From Sebastes aleutianus (lineage: Eukaryota; Chordata; Actinopteri; Perciformes; Sebastidae): DNA of 64,000 bases. The position numbers and the translations under genes were made by a program. The notes under the pieces are model-generated. The model did no database searches, was not told the DNA's origin, and saw nothing but the letters and a program-made list of their open reading frames with translations. Below, in pieces: positions 1 to 9,374 of this stretch; position 1 is the first letter of the stretch; every line of letters starts with the position of its first letter. The stretch covers positions 17,327,718-17,391,717 of the forward strand of contig CAKAKS010000034.1 of assembly GCA_916700875.1 (NCBI GenBank), read 5' to 3'.

Positions 1-598
1 CACATTTTTTGATCTGTTCAAAATGCACTTTAAAGGGAGATTTGTCAAGTATTTAATACTCTTATGGCAGTGGGAAAATATGCTTGCTTTATGCAAATGT
101 ATGTATTTATTATTGGAAATCAATTAACAACACAAAACAATGACAAATATTGTCCAGAAACCCTCACAGGTACTGCATGTAGCATAAAAAATATGCTCAA
201 ATCATATCATGGCAAACTCCAGCCCAACAGCTGTCAGTGTGTCAGTGTGCTGACTTGACTATGACTTGCCCCAAACTGCATGTGATTATCATAAAGCGGG
301 CATGTCTGTAAAGGGGAGACTCGTGGGTACCCATAGAACCCATTTACGTTCACATATATTGAGGTCAGAGGTCAAGGAACCCATTTAAAAAATGGCCATG
401 CCAGTTTTTCTTCACAATATTTAGCGTAAATTTGGAGCGTTATTTAAACCTCTTTATCCACAACCTAGTATGGTGTGGTTGGTACCAATGGATTCCTCAG
501 GTTTTTGTAGTTTCATACCATACCAGTACCTTCAGCGTCGAGCTTTAAAACAAATTTGCGGTAACACGTTATTATTCCGTTAATTTTGACAGCCCTAG
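1..598 (+). mobile_element. MITE family 1 copy (left end outside window)
   Basis: Ends TTTGACAGCCCTAG at 597-598 and contains the family core GGTACCC...ACCCATTTACGTT. The same family recurs at 1774, 11033, 44314, 49049, 51695 and 62570. Family ends are AGGGCTGTCAA at both sides; one side continues ATCGATTAAAATATTT, the other AGTTAACGCG. No transposase is seen, so it is non-autonomous. Confidence 0.8.
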
Positions 599-765
599 TT
601 CAAATCGAAGAGTGCTTACCCAACACAACACCTGTTGTTGCAGAGGCAGAGTTACACACTGACTCGGACATCCAGTCGCTGACTAGAGAAGAACTACATG
701 AGCTGCTTCCTGGAAATAAGAAATTCCAACTGAGAAGGACCATCTTTAAAATAATACACAAACAG
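599..765 (+). CDS. Exon encoding N-terminal helical region
   Basis: Open frame from GTT at 598 through ATACACAAACAG, followed by a good donor (CAG|GTGAGC, GT at 766). It encodes a charged helical stretch including SLTREELHELLPGNKKFQLR. The 5' boundary is unclear: the bases just upstream are the terminus of an inserted transposon (TTGACAGCCCTAG), and AG dinucleotides at 591-592 and 597-598 are both possible acceptors. Either the acceptor now comes from the transposon end or part of the exon was lost. Confidence 0.6.
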
Positions 766-3700
766 GTGAGCTGACAAGTTGAAATGTGATTAGAGAGAGA
801 TTTAAATAGAGATAAATGACAATTGTACAAGTCGAATGCTGCATTGAAATAATTCTGTAATATAATATTTATTGTTTCAGAAGCCAGTTGATCAGGTCCT
901 GAAAGAACTGAAAGAGTTCATCCCAAGTGAATCTTTCAGGGGTATGTATGTACAGCATTGTGATGAAGAAAACAAAATGTTCTCATCCAATTCTGTGGCT
1001 GGTTCAGATGAGTTTAATTCACTGCACAGTGGAGACAGAAGTTCACAACAAAGCTGTAGATTTCTCTCTGACCAGAGTGAGTTTCTGGCCAGGATTATAT
1101 ACTGTACAGGGTTACAGGAAATAACAGGATAAACAAACAATGTACACAAAGACAATATATAAAAAGAATAGACATATAAAAGAGAGATATAAATATAAAA
1201 AATGTTCTTGACTTGCTAGCAGTTACTTTCACTTTCACATTCGTCAGCTATTTAGTTTTTTGCACCATGATAGCAGGGCAATAATATTACTGTATCTAAG
1301 TGTGTTTCTGTTGTCATCCAGATTCTAACAACCTGATTCTCTCTGTCCAGATGCTCTGACTAACAACGTTGTCCTGGTTGATTACCTGCACATCCTAAAG
1401 ACCCAAATGAATCATGTCCTTGATGCTCACATCAGTATTCTGGAAGGAATCAGCACAAAACAGCCAAACCAGCAATCTGCCACCTGTGGTCCAGATCTAG
1501 TGTCCCACAATGGCCAACCTGATGGGCTTCAACAAGGAGCACCAGGTGAATCTCACTCTCTTCAACTTCACACACACATTTACTGGCTGAGCTGAGCTTC
1601 CATTGTGACTGAAAATGGGGTAGATTTTTAAAGGACCAGTGTGTAACATTTAGAGAGATCTATTGGTAGAAATGGAAGATAATATTAATAGGTATGTTTT
1701 TATTTAGTGTATATTCACCTGAAAATAAGAGTCGTTGTGTTTTCCTTACCTTAGAATGAGGCGTTTATATTAGAGCTGTCAAAGTTAACGCGTTAATAAC
1801 GCGGCTAAATAACGCGGCTAAATAACGCTCCAAACCTACGCAAAATTTTGGCAAGGAAGAACTAGCATGGCCATTTTCAAAGGTTCCCTTGACCTCTGAC
1901 CTCAAGATATGTGAATGAAAATAGTTTTTTGGGTACCCACGAGTCTCCCCTTTACAGACATGCCCACTTTATGATAATCACATGCAGTTTGGGGCGAATC
2001 ATAGTCAAGTCAGCACACTGACACACTGACAGCTGCAATCTGCAACTTCACCGCTAGATACCGCCAGATGTTACACACTGCACCTTTCAAATGATGTACT
2101 ATAAGATTTGGAGTCACTAAGTGCATTTATGCCATTTTATGCTACAGACTCTTTGCCAGGCCCAAGTACCTCGGACGCCAGTGGTGAAATGAAGCCCCAT
2201 ACTGGCCCAACTGGTGGCCATCCACAAGGACCACAAAGTAAATCTCATTTTCTTCCTCTTCACACTTTCATGACATATACTGTATACAGTAAGATTTTCT
2301 CATGTTAATGTTTGTTAATGTTTACAAGAGCAGACCCTTTAATGCGCTTTATTTGGTTGAGTAGCACTTCCCACATTCCATTCAACATTTACAACCACCT
2401 GTTACCACTTGACCCGGGTCCTGCACTTTGCTGAAGAACACTTATACATATAGGTTTATTTTTTTATTTTTGGAGTCAGTAATTGCATTATGCCATTTGT
2501 CAGGTACAAGTCCCTCAGCCACCGATGGTCCAAGGGAGTCCCACAATGGCCAAAGTGATGGCATTGCACAAGGAGCACGAGGTGAATTTCACTCTCTTCC
2601 ACTTCACACACACATGTTTAATGAGTAGTATTCAGTTTTAGGTTCCATTATAACTCAAAATGGAGTTGATTTTTAAATTATGTAGGCCTACTATAACATT
2701 TGGAGTCACTAAGTGCATTTACACAGACTCTTTGCCAGGTACAGGTACCTTGGACGCCAGTACTGAAATGGATGTCCTTACTGGCCAAACTGGTGGCTAT
2801 CCACAAGGACAACAAAGTAAATCTAACTTTCTTCCTCTTCACAATTTCATGACATAAATACAGCAAGATTTTCTCTCTCTAATGTTTATTAATGTTTACT
2901 ACAGCAGCCCCATTAATGCGCTTCATTTGGTTGAGTGCTGCGATACTGCAATACTGTTTGGGGAAATTGAAACGCAAACAATTTTAGAGTCAGTTTTATT
3001 GAAAGGCACCTCTAATGGTGTGATTGCAGATTGCAACCAACTGAGTACCTGTTCGCTCACTCCACCCTTTCCAAGACTGTGGTAACGTGAGCCACCGAGT
3101 GCAAAACCATGGTAACGCCGTTCACCTCGCTCAGAGGCCATCCTTACCATAATAACTCTGCTTTAGGAGCAAACAGAAGTCAGACGGCGGCTGACGGTAC
3201 CACGGTTTTGCACTCTTCAGCTCACATTACCGCAGTTTCACAATTGTGTTGGAAAACTATGGTGGCCTGTCAGTAACGTATACATGCGAAAGGCTCTCTC
3301 TAGAGCCAGTGTGATGGACACATTGTAAAATATCTATCTATCTGTATGGTTTAGTTTATTTTTATTTTTGGAGTCAGTAATTGCATTATGCCATTTGTCA
3401 GGTACAAGTACCTCAGCCACCGATGGTCAAGTGCAGTCCGTCAATGACCAAACTGATGGCGGTTCACAAGGAGCACGAGGTGAATCTCACTCTCTTCCAC
3501 TTCACACTCTCATTACATGTTTAATGATTATTTGAGATTCCATTATGACTCAAAATGAAGTTATCTTTTTAGAGTTGATTTATAAATTATGTCCTATTAG
3601 AATTGGAGTCAGTAAGAACACATACACCATTTTATGTGGCAGACTCTTTCCCTGGTACAGGTACCTCGGTGGCTGGTGGTCAGACGGTGTTCCTTACTGG

Positions 3701-6700
3701 CCAAACTGATGGGCATCCACTATATTCCATATTCATTTATTAGCTATTTTTCCGCAGCTTTTGACCCTATCCCACTGCCTTATTCAGTGAACAGTATGTA
3801 ACTTGCTCAGTTATAACGTCACTCTGCTACATATAAGTGTTAAGTTAATCTATTTGGTTTAGTTTAGTTTATTTTTGGAGTCAGTAATCGCATTGTCATT
3901 TGTCAGGTGCAAGTACCTCAGCCACCGATGATCCGATGGACTCCGGTAATGGCCAAAGTGATGGCGATCCACAAAGAGCAACAGGTGAATCTCACTCTTT
4001 TCAACTTCAAACTCTCATTACATGTTTAATCAGTAGTATTCAGTTTGAGGTTCCATCATAACTCAAATGGAGTTGATTTTTAAATTATATACTATAAGAT
4101 TTGAAGTCACACAAAAATGTGAAAGGCTCTCTCAGGAGCCAGTGTTTGGTTTGTCCGTTCTGGGCTACTGTAGAAACATGGTGGACTCCGTGAAGAGGAC
4201 CTGCTCCCTTTGTAGATATGAAGGGCTCATTCTAAGCTAATGGAAACACAATGATCCTTTCCATTCTATTAAGTCCTCAAAATGTTACACACTGGACCTT
4301 TTAATCTGATAAATCAAAGCAGATTCAAAGCCTTGACATATTTTTATCTGGACACTCGTACTGCTGATGGACACAGTAAAATATCTATCTATCTGTATGG
4401 TTTAGTTTATTTTTATTTTTGGAGTCAGTAATTCTATTATGCCATTTGTCAGGTGCAAGTACCTCAGTCACCGATGGTCAAGTGCAGTCCCACAATGACC
4501 AAACTGATGGCGGTCCACAAGGAGCACGAGGTGAATCTCACTCTCTTCCACTTCACACTTTCATTACATGTTCAATGACTATTTGAGATTCCATTATGAC
4601 TCAAAATGAAGGTATCTTTTTAGAGTTGATTTATAAATTATGTCCCATTAGATTTGGAGTCAGTAAGAACATATACACCATTTTATGTTGCAGACTCTTA
4701 CTCTGGTACAGGTACCTCGGGCGCTGGCGGTCAGACGTTGTTCCTTACTGGCCAACCTGGTGGGCATCCACTATATTCCATATTCATTTATTAGCTTTTT
4801 TTCCACAGCTTTTGACCCTATCCCACTGCCTTATTCAGTGAACAGTATGCAACTTGCTCAGTTATAACGTCACTCTGCTACATATAGGTGTTAAGTTAAT
4901 CTATTAGGTTTAGTTTATTTTTATTTTTGGAGTCAGTAATTGCATTGTCATTTGTCAGGTACTAATACCTCAGCCACCTATGGTCCGATGGAGTCCCACA
5001 ATGGCCCAACTGACTGCAGTCCACAAGGAGCACGAGGTGAATCTCACTCTCTTCAACTTCACACTCTCATTACATGTTTAATCAGTAGTATTCAGTTTGA
5101 GGTTCCATCATAACTCAAAATGGAGTTGATTTTTAAATTATATACTATAAGATTTGAAGTCACACAAAAATGTGAAAGGCTCTCTCAGGAGCCAGTGTTT
5201 GGTTTGTCCGTTCTGGGCTACTGTAGAAACATGGTGGACTCCGTGAAGAGGACCTGCTCCCTTTGTAGATATGAAGGGCTCATTCTAAGCTGACGGAAAC
5301 ATAATGATCCTTAGTTTCAGGTGATAAAACATTAACAAAACATAGTTATGAATATTAAATTCCATTTCTATTAAGTCCTCAAAATGTTACACACTGGACC
5401 TTTTAATCTGATAAATCAAAGCAGTTTCAAAGACTTGACATATTTTTATCTGGACACTCGTGCTGTTGATGGACACATAGTAAAATATCTATCTATCTGT
5501 ATGGTTTAGTTTATTTTTATTTTTGGAGTCAGTAATTCTATTATGCCATTTGTCAGGTACAAGTACCTCAGCCACCGATGATCCAGAGGAGTTCCTCAAT
5601 GTCCAAACTGATGGCGGTCCACAAAGGGCACAAGGTGAATCTCACTCTCTTCCACTTCACACTCTCATTACATGTTCAATGATTATTTGAGATTCCATTA
5701 TGACTAAAAATTAAGGTTTCTTTTTAGAGTTGATTTATAAATTATGTCTATTAGATTTGGAGTCAGTAAGATCACATACACCATTTTATGTTGCAGACTC
5801 TGACTCTGGTTCAGGTACCTCGGGCGCTGGTGATCAATTGGTGTTCCCCACTGGCCAAACTGGTGGGCATCCACTATATTCCAAATTCATTTATTAGCTT
5901 TTTTCCCGCAGCTTTCAACCCTATCCCACTGCCTTATTCAGCGAACACTATGTAACTTGCTCAGTTATAATGTCACTCTGCTACATATAGGTGTTAAGTT
6001 AATTTATTTGATATGGTTTTGTTTATTTTATTTTTGGAGTCAGTAATTACCTCCACCAAGGCCAAAGGCCTTGGGCCAAGGAGGTTATGTTTTCACCGGC
6101 GTTGGTTTGTCTGTCTGTCTGTCTGTCTGTTAGCAGGATTACTCGAAAAGTTTGCGATGAATTTGAATGAAAGTTTTTGGAGGGGTGGGGTGTGGCACAA
6201 TGAACAATCCATTAGATTCTGGTGGCGATCTGGATCATGGTCCGGAGACAGGACTTATTTTAAGGATTCCGATCAGCCTGAGCATTCAGACCACAGGGTA
6301 TAACACATGCGCAGTGTAACTGATGACGCGTTGATGATGCGTGACCCAGCCCCCTTCTGAGAGCAGAGAAATACGTGTGTGGATGTGTGGCGAGACTCCG
6401 AGGTGCGGGAGCTGCTGGCCGTCCGCGTTTAGAAAGAAAAAAGCGGTAGATGACGGGATGAGAGACAACGTAGTGTAACGTTATACAGACATAACAAGGC
6501 TGCTGAATGAGAGAGGCATCTGCCGATACGTTACACGGAAACACACCGTGTTAATAATAAGCCGACCACCTCAGGGTAAGCTGTGATCTGTTTTTTAAGT
6601 CATGCACCTTGGCGGAGGTCTGCGCTCTCCGAGTGCCATTATAGTTGCATTATGTCATTTGTCAGGTACAAGCACCTCAGCCACCGATGGTCCAGAGGAG

Positions 6701-9327
6701 TCCCATAATTGCCAAACTGATGGCGGTCCACAAGGAGCACCAGGTGAATTTCACTCTCTCCCACTTCACACTCTCATTCCATGTTTAACTAGAATTGCAC
6801 TTGGAGAGCGCAAACCTCCGCCTGCGCGTGACTTTAAAAACAGATCACAGCTCACAGCTGGCGGTTACGTGAGGTGGTCGGCTTATTATTAACACGGTGT
6901 GTTTCCGTGTAACGTATTCGCGGATGCCTCTCTCATTCAGAAGCCTTGTTATGTCTGTATAACGCTACACTACGTTGTCTGTCATCCCGTCAGCTACAGC
7001 TTTGTTCTTTCTCACCGCGGACGGACAGCAGCTTCCGCACACACCTCCACACCATGGATGTATTAAGATCCACAAACATATCTCTCTGCTCGAAGAAGGA
7101 GGAAGAAGTCGGGGCCATGCGACATCAACGCGTCATCAGTTACACTGCGCATGTGTCATACCCTGTGGTCTTAATGCACAGGCTGATCGGAATTCTTAAA
7201 AAAATTCCTGAATCCGGATCATGATCTGGATCGCCACCAAAATCTAATGGATTGTTCCTTGTGCCACACCCTACCCCTCCAAAACATTTCATTCAAATCC
7301 ATTGCAGACTTTTGGAGTAATCCTACTAACGGACAAACAAACAAACAAACAAACAAACAAACCAACGCCGGTAAAAACATAACCTCCTTCCTAGGCCTTC
7401 GGCCTTGGCGGAGGTAATCAGTAGTATTCAGTTTGAGGTTCCATCATAACTCAAAATGGAGTTGATTTTTAAATTATATACTATAAGATTTGAAGTCACT
7501 AAGTGCATTTACGCCATTTTATGTTGTAGACTCTTTGCCAGGTAAAGGTACCTTGGATATCAGTGGTGAAATGAAGCCCAATACTGGCCAAACTGGTGCC
7601 TCTCTACAAGGACTATTTCACAGCCTGCACAACTGGGGAATGCAAAAGATGTCTTTAGGTAACGTGAAAACATGAAAGGCTCTCTCTAGAGCCAGTGTTT
7701 GGTTTGTCCGTTCTGGGCTACTGTAGAACATGGCGGAGCAATATGGCGGACTCTGAAGAGGACCCACTCCCTATGTAGACATGAAGGGCTCATTCTAAGC
7801 TAACGAAAACACAATGATTCTTATTTTCAGTTGATTATACACTAATGAAAACATAGTTGTGAATATTGTATTCCATTTCTATTAGTTCCCGAAATGCTAC
7901 ACACAATCTAATAAATCAAAGCAGATTCAAAGCCTTGACATATTTTTATCTGGACACTCGTGCTGTTGATGGACACAGTAAAATATCTATCTATCTGTAT
8001 GGTTTAGTTTATTTTTATTTTTGGAGTCAATAATTCTATTATGCCATTTGTCAGTTACAAGTACCTCAGCCACTGGTGGTCCGATGGAGTCTCTCAATGG
8101 CCAAACTGCGGCCGGTCAACAAGGAGCACGAGGTGAATCTCACTCTCTTCAACTTCACACTCTCATTACATGTTTAATCAGTAGTATTTAAGATTCTATT
8201 AGGAAAAGGTCAGAAGGTCTCTTTTTAGAGTTAATTATGTACTATCAGATTTTGAGTCAGTAAGTACATTTATGCCATTTAATGTTACAGACTCATAACC
8301 TGGCGCAGATACTTCAGGCGTGGTCAAATAACGCTCCATATTGTCCTTACTTCAAATGTTTAGTTTCCATTTCTGCCAGTCCTTCTATCAACCCATTTTT
8401 AAATACTTTATTAACTTTTTGATACTGAAATAACTTTAATCCATTAAAGTGAATCATGCACAAAGCCCACAGTGGAGTTAAATTGTGTGTTGGGGAGTCA
8501 TATCTGACTTAAGACCTTTTATACAACAGCTGCTTAAAAAATTTAATTTGATAAATATACACTATCGTTCAAAAGTTGGGGATTCACCTCTTATATTGAT
8601 TGCTTTTCTTCTTTCCGTTAACAGTTTAACAAAGATAAAAACTGTATAATTCAGACACCAACAATTAATGTAGTTTTGGCCCAAAAGAAGAAGAATTAAA
8701 TGATTCAAACTTCCATTTAGTCGATGTCCCCACGGTGTTGCATGACCATTTCCCCCCCAAATACCCTTTAGTTTTGAATTTGTTCTCCAGGCCAGAAAAG
8801 CGCAAGTGAGCTTTGATCATTATTGAACCACAACGTTGCAATTGGGCTCTAAATATTCTGGGAACCCGCTTTTCTTTGGGCCCTCTGTAGTCTGGTGGTT
8901 AGATTGAAGAGGTTTGAACTGTGATTTGTCAGTCCATAGTATGTTCAGCTGATATTCTGACAGGACTAGCCCTAGTCTAACCTTCTATTTCTGTTGTGAA
9001 GTTTGAAGAAGAGTTTTGCTAAAGCAACATATTGCCTGTTAATTCCAGGTTATGGCATTATTGTACACTTGACACTGAAACAGTAACAGTTTATTTTTGA
9101 ATCTGCACACACTTGATGCTAAGCTTCCAGTTTCTTAACCAACTATTGTAGTGTTTTGTCCTCCATGCACAAAACAAACCCTTCATACAAAATAACATCT
9201 ATTTATAAAGAGGACATTCTACAACCTAAAAGCATGAAAGACCTTTCAAAAATATAGAGTAGTCTTTGTCTTCAGAGCTTTCTGCCAGAAAGGGTTTATT
9301 TGAACCCAAACCATGATATTTTCCTAA

Positions 9328-9374
<47 letters not shown>

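Larger units (their letters stand above)
3285..8000 (+). repeat. Tandem ~1.05-kb units with MITE family 2 remnants
   Basis: The blocks 3,340-4,390, 4,390-5,490 and 5,490-7,980 (the last enlarged by two insertions) repeat the same order: A exon, dead B, A exon, then a B exon or its deletion scar, then a piece of MITE family 2 (GAAAGGCTCTCTC...AGCCAGTGTTTGG) and the short tract ATCTATCTATCTGTATGG. Introns are nearly as similar as exons, so the units were copied as genomic blocks and recently. Confidence 0.7.

Noticed and set aside
64..258. Recurring small frame with FIIGNQLTTQNNDKYCPETL, also at 11,422-11,607 and 51,805-51,999
   Set aside because: It recurs because it lies inside MITE family 1; copies differ in frame ends and have no start or selection signal.
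2148..8132. Regularly spaced repeats resembling a CRISPR-like array
   Set aside because: Spacing is hundreds of bases, the repeats are flanked by splice sites and encode open phase 1-1 exons in a vertebrate gene.
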